Source of the DNA: Planctomycetota bacterium
Lineage (GTDB): Bacteria > Planctomycetota > Planctomycetia > Gemmatales > Gemmataceae
Assembly: GCA_016177925.1 (NCBI GenBank)
Contig: JACOUH010000032.1
Span: 1-64,000 of the forward strand
Reading direction: 5' to 3'
DNA: 64,000 bases
Positions 1 through 7,848 of the stretch are shown piece after piece (the stretch's first letter is position 1; every line of letters begins with the position of its first letter). Under the pieces are notes generated by a model. That model was not told the origin of the DNA and did not search any database. It worked only from the letters and a program-made list of their open reading frames with translations. Made by a program: the position numbers and the translations under genes.

Positions 1-13
1 GACGTTCAGGCCG

Positions 14-41
14 CGTCAGGCTGGAAAGCCTGACCTACTTT
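14..41. repeat. Partial copy of a palindromic intergenic repeat
   Basis: The first bases of the window carry the word GTCAGGCTGGAAAGCCTGAC followed by CTACTT. This nearly matches the right arm of the large palindrome at 54,907-54,963. It is one arm of a dispersed repeat, cut by the window edge. The downstream gene ends at 59. Confidence 0.6.
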
Positions 42-58
42 CGTGCCGGGGTAATAGC

Positions 59-421
59 TCACTCCTTGTCCTTGACGAACGGCTTCTGCGCGTGGGCCAG
101 TGGACCGCCGGCCTCGGGACGCCACAGGACGACCTCCTCGATCTGCCGCGCCAGGGCGAAGTCCTTGTCGGTGATGCCACCGGCGGAGTGCGTCTTGAGT
201 TTGACCCACACCTTCGCCCAGGTGACGGCCAGGTCGGCGTGGTGCCAGGCGGCCTCGCAGAAAAAGCCGATCGTGTTGACCAGCATCAGGGTCGCCCGCC
301 AGCCGTCGGTGGTGTACTTGCGACGGAGCCAGCCGTCTTCCAGATACCAGCCGTTCAGCTTCAGTTCCTCAAGCTTCACCGGGACTTCCGCGTCGGCGTA
401 GACGTGCAGCGGCTCGGCCAT
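59..421 (-). CDS. 4a-hydroxytetrahydrobiopterin dehydratase (pterin-4a-carbinolamine dehydratase)
   Basis: A 120-residue cytosolic enzyme. The family dehydrates 4a-hydroxytetrahydrobiopterin during cofactor recycling and also occurs in bacteria without phenylalanine hydroxylase. The signature is visible at about residues 56-90: EAAWHHADLAVTW, then LKTHSAGGITDKDFALA, matching the family pattern of paired histidines, an aromatic, a third His and an Asp. The usual HHP is HHA here. Length is typical or slightly long. The start is supported by GGAGG nine bases upstream. It ends beside a repeat arm and is followed upstream by a 35-bp perfect inverted repeat. It appears to stand alone. Confidence 0.85.
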   Translation of the reverse strand: MAEPLHVYADAEVPVKLEELKLNGWYLEDGWLRRKYTTDGWRATLMLVNTIGFFCEAAWHHADLAVTWAKVWVKLKTHSAGGITDKDFALARQIEEVVLWRPEAGGPLAHAQKPFVKDKE

Positions 422-440
422 GTGTGTCCTCCGCTTCGCA

Positions 441-521
441 GGGGTCAGGCTGCTTAGCCCGACGCGCCAGCGAGGAACACAGCGAACCTCGCTGGCGCGT
501 CGGGCTAAGCAGCCTGACCCC
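441..521. repeat. 35-bp perfect inverted repeat
   Basis: Arms at 441-475 and 487-521 are perfect complements with an 11-base loop. The arm contains GCTTAGCCCGACGCGCCAGC, a word related to repeats near 12,143, 15,273 and 49,975. It lies between two leftward genes and could end transcription of the HEAT gene, but no T-tract follows, so it is called a repeat rather than a terminator. Confidence 0.85.
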
Positions 522-528
522 TGACCTG

Positions 529-1299
529 TTACTTGGGCTTCTCGGTCTTTTCCGAGGGTTTCTCGGTCTTTTCCGAGGGCTTCTCGTGACTGGGCGGAAC
601 GATGCCCGGGTCGGGCAGGTCGTCGCCCCGGCGCATGCCAAAGCCGCCGCCGCCCATCATCATCCCGCCGCCGGGGAACCCCCCCATGCCGCCCTGCTGG
701 GCGTCGCTAATGACGTGAGCCAGCGCGTAGGCGGCCCGGCGGCGCAGGTCGCGATCGGATTCCTTGAGGGCCTTGGTCAGCACCGGCACGGCCCCCTGGG
801 CCTGCCCGCCGATCTTGCCAAGGATGTAGGCGGCATTGGCCCGCGCCGCCTTGCTCTTGTCCTTGTCCTTGAGGATGGCGAGCAGGGGCTCGACGGCAGG
901 CTGGCCAATGCGGGCGAGCGTCAGGGCAACCGCCTTGCGGACCTCGCCGTCATCGTCCTCAAGGGCGGCGATCAGGGTGGGGACCACCTCCTTGTAGTCG
1001 ATCTTCGCACCACCCTGGAAGCCGCCCGGGGCCCCGCCAGCGAAGCCGCCACCGCCGGGCGGCTGGCCGCCGAAGCCGCCACCGCCGGGCGGCTGGGGGA
1101 AGCCGCCGGGCGCGGCGCCGGGCCCGCCGCCACCGGGCAGGCCGCCGGGCGCGCCGCCGCCGCCGGGCGGCAGGGCTGGGGGAGCGAGTGCCGCACGGGC
1201 CGGCTCGGTCCGCGGCCTGTCACGGTCGTTGGTTGCCCACAGGGTCGCGCCGGCCACGAGCACCACGGCGAGGGCCGACAGCACGAGACGTTTCTTCAT
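529..1299 (-). CDS. Exported HEAT-repeat protein with Gly/Pro-rich linker
   Basis: A 256-residue protein. The start at 1299 (MKKRLVLSALAVVLVAG) is chosen because AGGAGAG lies just upstream and a clean N-terminal signal or anchor sequence follows; the open frame extends further up without support. Residues about 40-85 are Gly/Pro-rich with repeated PPGGGGFGG words. Residues about 90-185 hold three HEAT-type helical repeats (PTLIAALEDDDGEVRKAV, EPLLAILKDKD, PVLTKALKESDRDLRRRAA), a protein-interaction scaffold. The tail repeats EKPSEKTEKP and is highly charged. The partner is unknown. Low-complexity linkers of this type are common in exported planctomycete proteins (general knowledge). Confidence 0.7.
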   Translation of the reverse strand: MKKRLVLSALAVVLVAGATLWATNDRDRPRTEPARAALAPPALPPGGGGAPGGLPGGGGPGAAPGGFPQPPGGGGFGGQPPGGGGFAGGAPGGFQGGAKIDYKEVVPTLIAALEDDDGEVRKAVALTLARIGQPAVEPLLAILKDKDKSKAARANAAYILGKIGGQAQGAVPVLTKALKESDRDLRRRAAYALAHVISDAQQGGMGGFPGGGMMMGGGGFGMRRGDDLPDPGIVPPSHEKPSEKTEKPSEKTEKPK

Positions 1300-1495
1300 C
1301 GCAGTTCTCTCCTGAAACAATAACGGGAACATGACGGAAGGCTCCCGCGATTCGGGCGGGGGATTGGATGGGTTGAGGATACCGGACGAAGACCCCCCGC
1401 GGCAAGACAATTTGCCTGCTCGATTGCGTGTTCTTACGATAACCGAACTTGGACAGCGGCGAGGAGCGCCGCACTCCAACGAGAGGAGTGTGTGC

Positions 1496-2185
1496 ATGTG
1501 TTTCTCGCCGGAAGCGAGTTTTGGTCTTGGGGCGGTGTTGCTGCCCGCCGGCGCGTACTGCGTGCGGACCGCCCTCAAGCAGAAGGCGTCGTGGTTGCCG
1601 CTGGGCATCACTCCGTTGCTGTTGGGCGTCCAGCAGGTCTGCGAGGGACTGGTCTGGGTCGGGCTGCGATCGGAGGAAGCGACCCTGGTACGGCCAGCGT
1701 CACTGGTCTTCCTGTTCTTCGGCCTGGCCGTGTGGCCGTTCTGGATGCCCGTCGCGGCCGCCTGCATCGAGTCGCGGCCCGCGGCCCGGCGCGTCTGGTT
1801 CGCGATGGCCGTCCTTGGCCTGGGTTGGCTCGTCCTGCTCTATCTGCCCATCCTGCATGATCCGGATCGGTATTTGACCACTCGGGTGGAACACCATTCG
1901 ATTGCTTACGAGTACGCCGAGGTGCCGGTGGTGCGGGCCATTCCGCCGGAATTGTTCCGGTTGCTCTACGCGGTCCTCGGCGGATTGCCGCTGATCGCCT
2001 GTTCGGACGGCCGCGTCCGGCTGTTCGGCATCCTGCTGGGCGTTGCGGCTGTCGTCAGCCGGCTGATGTTCGTCTACGCGTTTGCGTCGGTCTGGTGCTT
2101 CTTCGCGGCGGCGCTGTCGTTCTACCTTTGTTACGCCCTCACGCGAAGGCCCAACCCGCACGGGGGGCCGCCGCTTGCGGCTTAG
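1496..2185 (+). CDS. Multi-pass membrane protein, MCFSPEASF family (DUF6629-like)
   Basis: A 229-residue hydrophobic protein. The start at 1496 is set by GAGAGGAG upstream and the MCFSPEASFGLGAVLLPAG N-terminus, which I recall as typical of a membrane family of unknown function (DUF6629; name from memory). About seven hydrophobic segments are visible, including LGITPLLLGVQQVCEGLVW and LVFLFFGLAVWPFWMPVAA. No catalytic motif is recognised. It is divergent from the HEAT gene and convergent with the peptidase gene. A palindrome overlaps its stop codon. Confidence 0.6.
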   Translation: MCFSPEASFGLGAVLLPAGAYCVRTALKQKASWLPLGITPLLLGVQQVCEGLVWVGLRSEEATLVRPASLVFLFFGLAVWPFWMPVAAACIESRPAARRVWFAMAVLGLGWLVLLYLPILHDPDRYLTTRVEHHSIAYEYAEVPVVRAIPPELFRLLYAVLGGLPLIACSDGRVRLFGILLGVAAVVSRLMFVYAFASVWCFFAAALSFYLCYALTRRPNPHGGPPLAA

Positions 2186-2217
2186 CACCGGCTGCAAAGC
2201 CGCAAGCGGCGGCCCCC
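2163..2217. repeat. 21-bp inverted repeat between convergent genes
   Basis: Arms 2163-2183 and 2197-2217 (core CCGCCGCTTGCGGCTT) are perfect complements with a 13-base loop. The left arm runs into the TAG stop of the upstream membrane-protein gene, and the next gene ends at 2233 on the other strand. The position suits a bidirectional transcription end. Confidence 0.8.
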
Positions 2218-2232
2218 GGCGCGGGTTCACCC

Positions 2233-4533
2233 TCACCCCTTCGGCTTGCCCAGGTGGGTCTGGAAGAAGCGTGCGATGCGACTGTGCAGCCGCTGCGTCA
2301 CGACGGGATCGGGGACCATGTGCGTCAGCCCCGGCAACGGCAGCAACTCGAAGTCCTTGCCGGCGCGGAACAGGGCGTTGCTCAGCCGCAGCGTGTGGCG
2401 GAAGTAGACGTTGTCGTCAGCAGTGCCGTGGACCAGGAGCAGCGGCCGTTCCAGCTTCGGCGCCAGCGGCAAGAGCGATGCCTCCTCGTATGCCTTCTTG
2501 CTCTCCGGCAGCAGGCCGAGGTAGCGCTCCGTGTAGTGCGTGTCGTAGTCCTCCCAGTCGGTGACGGGAGCGCCGGCGACGGCAGCCTTGTAGACGTCGG
2601 GCCGCTTCAGCACCGCCAGCGCCGACATGTAGCCGCCGAAGCTCCAGCCGTGGATGCCGACGCGTTTCAGGTCCATCTCGGGATGCTTCTTGCCCAGCGC
2701 CTTCAGGCCAGCGACTTGATCCTCGAGCGGAACACTGCCGAACTTCTGATAGATGGCCGTCTCCCAATCCTCGCCACGGCCAGGCGTTCCCCGGTTGTCG
2801 ACAGAGACGACGATAAAGCCCTGGTCAGCGAGCCACTGCGGCAATAGCCAGTTGCGCATGGCGGCAACGACCTGGAGGTGCAGCGGCCCGCCGTAGACGT
2901 CCACGATGACGGGATACTTTTTCTTGGCGTCGAAGTCGCGCGGGCGGACCACGGCAGTGTAGTAGCCCTCGCCGTCCCCGACCTTCTCAATGACGACGTT
3001 CGGCTTGAAGGGTGGCTCCTCCGCAACGGATGGAAGCTCACCGATGAGTTTGCCATCGGCCTTGTGGACGGTGCTCCGCGGCATGTTGTCCAGCGTGGTC
3101 GAGGTCAGGACGTGGGCTGTGAAGTCCTTGGCGAAAACGGCCGAGTGGATGCCCGGCGCCCGGGTCATCTGCACCGGTTCTCTGATCCTCTGCCATAGGT
3201 GCCGAATCGGTTGGAACGGGTCTACGCGGAAGACGTGCAGCTGGGTCGGATCAGTGTGTGCGAGAACGTAAACTTCGTGTCCTTTTTCGTCGACATCGAG
3301 TAATTTCTCCAGAGCGGTAGCGGGCACGATGCCCAACCTGAACGCGGCGTCGTTCATGTAGTACAGGTCATAAGTCCCTGTAGGAAGGCCTTCTTTGTGG
3401 GCGGGCCAGGACTTATCTCTCGGGAGCAAGAACAAGACCGTCGAGCCATGTCTGATCCTCTTGGGCGAGCCTTCGGGGAAGCCGAAGCACCGTATCCCTT
3501 CCAGATGGGCAAAGGCGACAGACTTACCGGTTTCCGAATCAACTTGGTAAAAGGCCAGCTTATCCTGAAGCCGTGATTGTACGAGGAACACCAAGCTTTT
3601 TTGCCACCAGCCGACCCGCGTCAGGTACTCATACTTCTTGGTGTCCCACTTCACCCACGTCGTCTTGCCGCCGGTAATGGGAATGATGCCGAGCCGCACG
3701 CGGGCGTTCTTCTTGCCAGGACGCGGGTAGAACTGGTTCGACGGCGGCTGCTCCGGCTTGGCGGCGTCGGCGACGTACCACACCTCGACGCCGTCATGGT
3801 CTGTCTCCTGATACGCGATCGACTTGCTGTCCGGCGACCACCAGTAGCCGCTGAAGCGATTCATCTCCTCCTGGGCGACGAACTCGGCCAGGCCGTGCGG
3901 CTTCATCTCCGTGCCGCCGGTCGTGACGCGGCCCTCCTTGTCCTTCGCCAGGTCGTAGACATAGACGTCGTAATCGAGGACGTAGGCGATCTTCTTGTCG
4001 TCGGGCGAGAACTTCGGATCGAGGAGCGTGCCCTTGCCGGTGGATAGCTCCTTGACGGCTCCCTTTTGGCGATCGTAGGTGTAGAGCTTGCCGCCGAACG
4101 GCACAAGGATCAGGCGGCCATCCTCGCTGAGCTGGTAGTCGGTGAAGCCGCCGACGCTGACGCGCTGCCGCTCGCGGCGGGCCTTTTCCTCCGGGGTCAG
4201 GTGCTCCTCGGCACCCTTGAGCAGGGCCTCGGGTGTCAGCAATTCCTTCGTCTTGCTGGTGGCGACGTCGAACTCGTACAGCCGCAACTTCGGGACGCGA
4301 GCCTCCGCGCGCAGGAACAGCACCGCCTTGCCGTCAGGCGTGAACTTCGGCTTGACGGGCCGGCCGAGCATGAAGCCGCGCGTCTCGGCGTGGCGGCGCA
4401 GGTAGCTGGTGTCCAACGGCTGTTCCTTGGCTGGCCGATCCTCGGCGGCGAGCGGCGACACGACGACGAGGACTGCGCACGGCAGGAGAAAGCGGATGGC
4501 GTATGTCATCTTTGGAGTCGTCCTTGGCGTCAT
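2233..4533 (-). CDS. Dipeptidyl-peptidase IV-like serine peptidase (family S9)
   Basis: A 766-residue exported serine peptidase expected to release N-terminal dipeptides. A signal peptide (about residues 10-31, IRFLLPCAVLVVVSPLAA) is followed by a beta-propeller and an alpha/beta hydrolase domain. The triad is clear: Ser631 in GWSFGG, Asp706 in HGTADDN, His738 in GLTHM, close to human DPP4 numbering. The EE pair in VAQEEMNRFSGYWW matches the residues that hold the substrate N-terminus in true DPP4-type enzymes. The start at 4533 overlaps the stop of the DUF1501 gene as TGATG, suggesting translational coupling. A second ATG at 4509 would give a shorter signal peptide. Confidence 0.88.
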   Translation of the reverse strand: MTPRTTPKMTYAIRFLLPCAVLVVVSPLAAEDRPAKEQPLDTSYLRRHAETRGFMLGRPVKPKFTPDGKAVLFLRAEARVPKLRLYEFDVATSKTKELLTPEALLKGAEEHLTPEEKARRERQRVSVGGFTDYQLSEDGRLILVPFGGKLYTYDRQKGAVKELSTGKGTLLDPKFSPDDKKIAYVLDYDVYVYDLAKDKEGRVTTGGTEMKPHGLAEFVAQEEMNRFSGYWWSPDSKSIAYQETDHDGVEVWYVADAAKPEQPPSNQFYPRPGKKNARVRLGIIPITGGKTTWVKWDTKKYEYLTRVGWWQKSLVFLVQSRLQDKLAFYQVDSETGKSVAFAHLEGIRCFGFPEGSPKRIRHGSTVLFLLPRDKSWPAHKEGLPTGTYDLYYMNDAAFRLGIVPATALEKLLDVDEKGHEVYVLAHTDPTQLHVFRVDPFQPIRHLWQRIREPVQMTRAPGIHSAVFAKDFTAHVLTSTTLDNMPRSTVHKADGKLIGELPSVAEEPPFKPNVVIEKVGDGEGYYTAVVRPRDFDAKKKYPVIVDVYGGPLHLQVVAAMRNWLLPQWLADQGFIVVSVDNRGTPGRGEDWETAIYQKFGSVPLEDQVAGLKALGKKHPEMDLKRVGIHGWSFGGYMSALAVLKRPDVYKAAVAGAPVTDWEDYDTHYTERYLGLLPESKKAYEEASLLPLAPKLERPLLLVHGTADDNVYFRHTLRLSNALFRAGKDFELLPLPGLTHMVPDPVVTQRLHSRIARFFQTHLGKPKG

Positions 4534-5951
4534 CAGGCGATCACGCCAGCGAGTGGTTGGCCGCCGTGGGCGATCGGGATCGGCCGGCCGCTGCGATCGG
4601 GGACCATCAGATGCGGATCGATGCCGAGTAGCCGATAGATCGTCGCCACGAAATCGCCCGGCGAGACGGGGTTGCTGACCGGGTAGGCGGCCTGCTTGTC
4701 GGTGGCACCATAGACGCTGCCCGCCCGCACTCCGCCGCCGAAGAGCAGACTGAAGCCGCACTGCGGCCAGTGATCGCGGCCCGCCTTGGCGTTGACGCGC
4801 GGCGATCGGCCCATCTCGCCCATGACCACCACCAGCGTCGAGTCGAGCAGCCCGCGTGCGTCGAGGTCCTCGATCAGGGCCGGGATGATGCGGTCCAGCA
4901 GCGGCAGGTTGAAGTCCTTGAGCATGCCAAAGTTGTTCTCGTGCATGTCGTAGGAGTGGCCGTACTTGCCGAAGATCTCCTGATGCACGCTGACAAACGG
5001 CACGCCCGCCTCGACCAGTCGCCGCGCCACCAGCAGGCTCGAGCCGGGCAGGCTGCGGCCGTAGCGCTCGCGGATCTTCTCCGGCTCCTTCGACAGGTCG
5101 AAGGCAGCCCGCGTCTTGCTCGACGTCAGCATGGCGAACGCCTTCTGCTGCACACGGTCGAGCCGGTCGACGGCGCCCGAGCGGCACGTCTTCGCAAAGG
5201 CGGCGTCGACCTGGCTCAGCAGCGAGCGGCGGCCGTCGAGCCGGACGTCGGTCAGGCCAGGCAACATGTCGACCGACGGCAGCAGCGGCTCGCCGATCGG
5301 CATTACCGGATCGTAATACTGGACTTTCGGCTCGCGCGCGAACGTCGGCTCGCAGCGCGTGAACAGCGGGTCGTACTGGCTACCGAGGAACCCGCCGTAG
5401 GGCCCGCGCCGCTTCCACTTTTCGCCCCAGCCGGGGTAGCACGGCATGCAGACGGCGCCGGGCAGGTCGGGCGAGCCCATGCCCAGGTACTGGCAGACGG
5501 CACCGACGTCCGGCGGGTCGCTCGGCTTGGCCTGGTCGAGGAAACCCTGGTCGGTGTAGCCGGTCAGGAATGGCAGCGGGTCGTGCGAGTTGAACGTGTG
5601 CGTGAAGGTGCGGATCAGACAGGCCTTGTGCATCAGCCGGGCGAGTTGCGGCAGGTGCTCGCAGATTTGCACGCCGGGGACGCTGGTGGCGATCGGCTTG
5701 AACTCGCCGCGAATCTCCGCCGGGGCCGACGGCTTGAGGTCGAACATATCCTGATGACTGGGGCCGCCAAGCAGATTAAACATGATGACCGACCGGGCTG
5801 GCCCGTGCCACGGTCTGCCCTTGGATTCCGCCGCCTGCAACAGGCGCGGCAGCGTCATGCTCCCAAACAGCGACAGCCCCCCGACCCGCATCAGTTCGCG
5901 GCGAGTGACCCCGTCACACAACTTCGTCCCCGGGCCAAGAATCCGCAGCAT
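4533..5951 (-). CDS. DUF1501 family exported protein
   Basis: A 472-residue protein. The N-terminus TRRELMRVGGLSLFGSM is a twin-arginine-type export signal, as is usual for DUF1501. Sulfatase-like fold landmarks follow: MFNLLGGPSHQDMFDLKP, then THTFNSHDPLPFLTGY and VVVMGEMGRSPRVN. The family is very abundant in planctomycetes and is usually encoded next to DUF1549/DUF1553 cytochrome-like genes, which are absent here. The start at 5951 is supported by AAGGGGGG upstream. It is the first gene of a two-gene unit with the DPP4-like peptidase, so a joint envelope or degradative role is plausible. The substrate is unknown. Confidence 0.88.
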   Translation of the reverse strand: MLRILGPGTKLCDGVTRRELMRVGGLSLFGSMTLPRLLQAAESKGRPWHGPARSVIMFNLLGGPSHQDMFDLKPSAPAEIRGEFKPIATSVPGVQICEHLPQLARLMHKACLIRTFTHTFNSHDPLPFLTGYTDQGFLDQAKPSDPPDVGAVCQYLGMGSPDLPGAVCMPCYPGWGEKWKRRGPYGGFLGSQYDPLFTRCEPTFAREPKVQYYDPVMPIGEPLLPSVDMLPGLTDVRLDGRRSLLSQVDAAFAKTCRSGAVDRLDRVQQKAFAMLTSSKTRAAFDLSKEPEKIRERYGRSLPGSSLLVARRLVEAGVPFVSVHQEIFGKYGHSYDMHENNFGMLKDFNLPLLDRIIPALIEDLDARGLLDSTLVVVMGEMGRSPRVNAKAGRDHWPQCGFSLLFGGGVRAGSVYGATDKQAAYPVSNPVSPGDFVATIYRLLGIDPHLMVPDRSGRPIPIAHGGQPLAGVIA

Positions 5952-6061
5952 GACGCCCCCCTTGCGCAGACCGGACGAACCAGGAACCCAACAATCTCCC
6001 TGAGAATAGGGGACACCCTCCCAGTCGGGCAAGGGGAAACCTCTGCGTGAACGTGGCTCTC

Positions 6062-7606
6062 TTACTTTCCGGTCGTGTCTGAAGACGTTTGCTTCGCGGT
6101 CGGGAGTGAGGAAGGCTGGAGACTCTTGTAACAGAGCACAAGTCCCACGCAGATAAGCAGAGCGGCGCTGATCAAGGGGAGAGCACGGAAGAGGCGGGAC
6201 CGCTCCCAGCGCTTGCCGGCCAGAGCCTTGGTGCGAACGACCAGAATCCCGATCAGCACAAGGACGCCGGCCAGTCCCGCGCTGAAGGCCAGCAGCATCG
6301 GCAACGCCCACAGCACCTTGTTCATAGACACAGCGAGCAGCAAAACCAGCACGGCGTCCCAGCACGGCACGATACCCCCCGTCACGCCCAGGACAATCAG
6401 TCCCCACCAACCGCCCTGCACGGGGAGGGGCGGGTGAGCATGCTCGTGGTCGTGGCGGTGATCGTGGTCGTGATGATCGTGGTGGTGGTGATGGTAGTGC
6501 CCGTCGCCATGATGGTGGTGGCCCGAACCGGGCAGGTGAAAGTGATCGGCCTTCCCGGACAGGCGGCGAAGTAGCAACCAAAAACCCAGGCAGATGACGA
6601 GGAGCCCGCTGACCAGCGCCAGGCCCGAGCCCATCATCGAAGCCAGGGCGGGGTTGATCCAACAAAGTGCCGCCAGCAGCAGGACGATGCCCGTGTGCGT
6701 GAGCGTAGTCACCAGTCCCAGGACGAGAGCGTGCGCGACGGTGCCGCGCTCCCCCACCAGATAGGCCGCGACCAGGGTCTTTCCGTGCCCCGGTTGCAGA
6801 GCGTGGATGGCCCCCACGAGCGCTGAGAGCAGGATCATCACCCAGAACGTGTGTCGCGAATGGAAGAAGAGGCCCACCAGGCTCGAGTCTTCCGCCCCCG
6901 TCGTCCCGGTTTGCCCGTCCTCGTCCTCTGTCTTCGGCTCTTCCTCCAGCTCAGGCGGCTGCCCCTCGGAAAGCCGGAAGACCGTCTTCGCCCGGCGGGA
7001 ACGTTCCTCCGGCGACAGGTCCGGGGCGAGCGGCAGACGCGGCACCACGCGACGCACTCCACGCCCGGCGGCCAGCGCCAAGGTCACCTGTCCGGGCCGG
7101 TCCTTGAAGTTCCCCTCGCGGAAGGCGAGCGTGTGCTCGGTCCCCGGCGCCAACTTCCAGGCGGCGCGGAAGACGAACTCGAAGCGGAGATGGTTTTGCG
7201 GGTCCACCACCTTATAGCGGTGTTCCGCGCAGGTGAAGGCGAGACGCTTGCCGTCGAGGGTTGCCTCCAACCCTCCCGCCAGCCGCGGGGCGAAGACCCG
7301 CGTGAACGCCTCGTAATACTCGTGCTCCTTGGAGAGTTTCTCAAACTCCCCTCCCTGCGCGAGAGGAATCAGATCCTCCAGGACGGCCGTTCCCGGGTCG
7401 ACGTCCAGGCGATACGCCACGACAACGGCCTCGGGGGTGAGCCGCACTTCCAACTTCCGGTCGTGCGTCCCCTTCGGGATCGGGTCGGCCCTGGCCCGCA
7501 GCGGAACCCCGACACAGACCCACAGGCCGACAAGGAGCCCGGCCAGACGGACGCCCGCGTGTCTTCGCGGCGAAGAGAGATCGTTCATTGCGGAATAAAT
7601 GTTCAT
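6062..7606 (-). CDS. NicO/RcnA-type nickel/cobalt transporter with periplasmic N-domain
   Basis: A 514-residue membrane protein. A signal segment and a soluble N-terminal domain of about 220 residues precede an acidic linker and six or more transmembrane helices. The family motif is HALQPGHGKTLVAAYLVG. Between helices lies a loop with over 20 histidines (about residues 375-405, HHHHGDGHYHHHHHDHHDHD), the metal-binding hallmark of RcnA-like Ni/Co efflux proteins. A later motif GGIVPCWDAVLVLLLA fits the second NicO repeat. Efflux rather than uptake is inferred from the His loop. The start at 7606 has GAGGA upstream. It is divergent from the next gene, with an AT-richer gap of 242 bases. Confidence 0.82.
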   Translation of the reverse strand: MNIYSAMNDLSSPRRHAGVRLAGLLVGLWVCVGVPLRARADPIPKGTHDRKLEVRLTPEAVVVAYRLDVDPGTAVLEDLIPLAQGGEFEKLSKEHEYYEAFTRVFAPRLAGGLEATLDGKRLAFTCAEHRYKVVDPQNHLRFEFVFRAAWKLAPGTEHTLAFREGNFKDRPGQVTLALAAGRGVRRVVPRLPLAPDLSPEERSRRAKTVFRLSEGQPPELEEEPKTEDEDGQTGTTGAEDSSLVGLFFHSRHTFWVMILLSALVGAIHALQPGHGKTLVAAYLVGERGTVAHALVLGLVTTLTHTGIVLLLAALCWINPALASMMGSGLALVSGLLVICLGFWLLLRRLSGKADHFHLPGSGHHHHGDGHYHHHHHDHHDHDHRHDHEHAHPPLPVQGGWWGLIVLGVTGGIVPCWDAVLVLLLAVSMNKVLWALPMLLAFSAGLAGVLVLIGILVVRTKALAGKRWERSRLFRALPLISAALLICVGLVLCYKSLQPSSLPTAKQTSSDTTGK

Positions 7607-7848
7607 GGAATCCTCGACACACGCTCCGTGTCGGTGCGGAAACTGCTGAAGAACAGACGGTCCAATTCAGAAAAGCCGTTTTCCCGGAATGTTGGTTGGA
7701 ATGCTTCCTAAGCTTATCCTGTTTTGCTCATTTTCTCCAAATTATTGATTGCAACTCCCTCCGTGCGCCTGTAGTATCTCGCGCTGGGAGATGTTGCCGC
7801 GCTCGGCCGAGCGCGCTCGACTGTCATTCTTTCATCTTGAGGCGCCAC

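Noticed and set aside
424-1323. A long rightward open frame opposite the HEAT gene
   Set aside because: It is antisense to the Gly/Pro-rich HEAT gene, has no ribosome-binding site and begins in a palindrome. High GC content leaves many frames open by chance.
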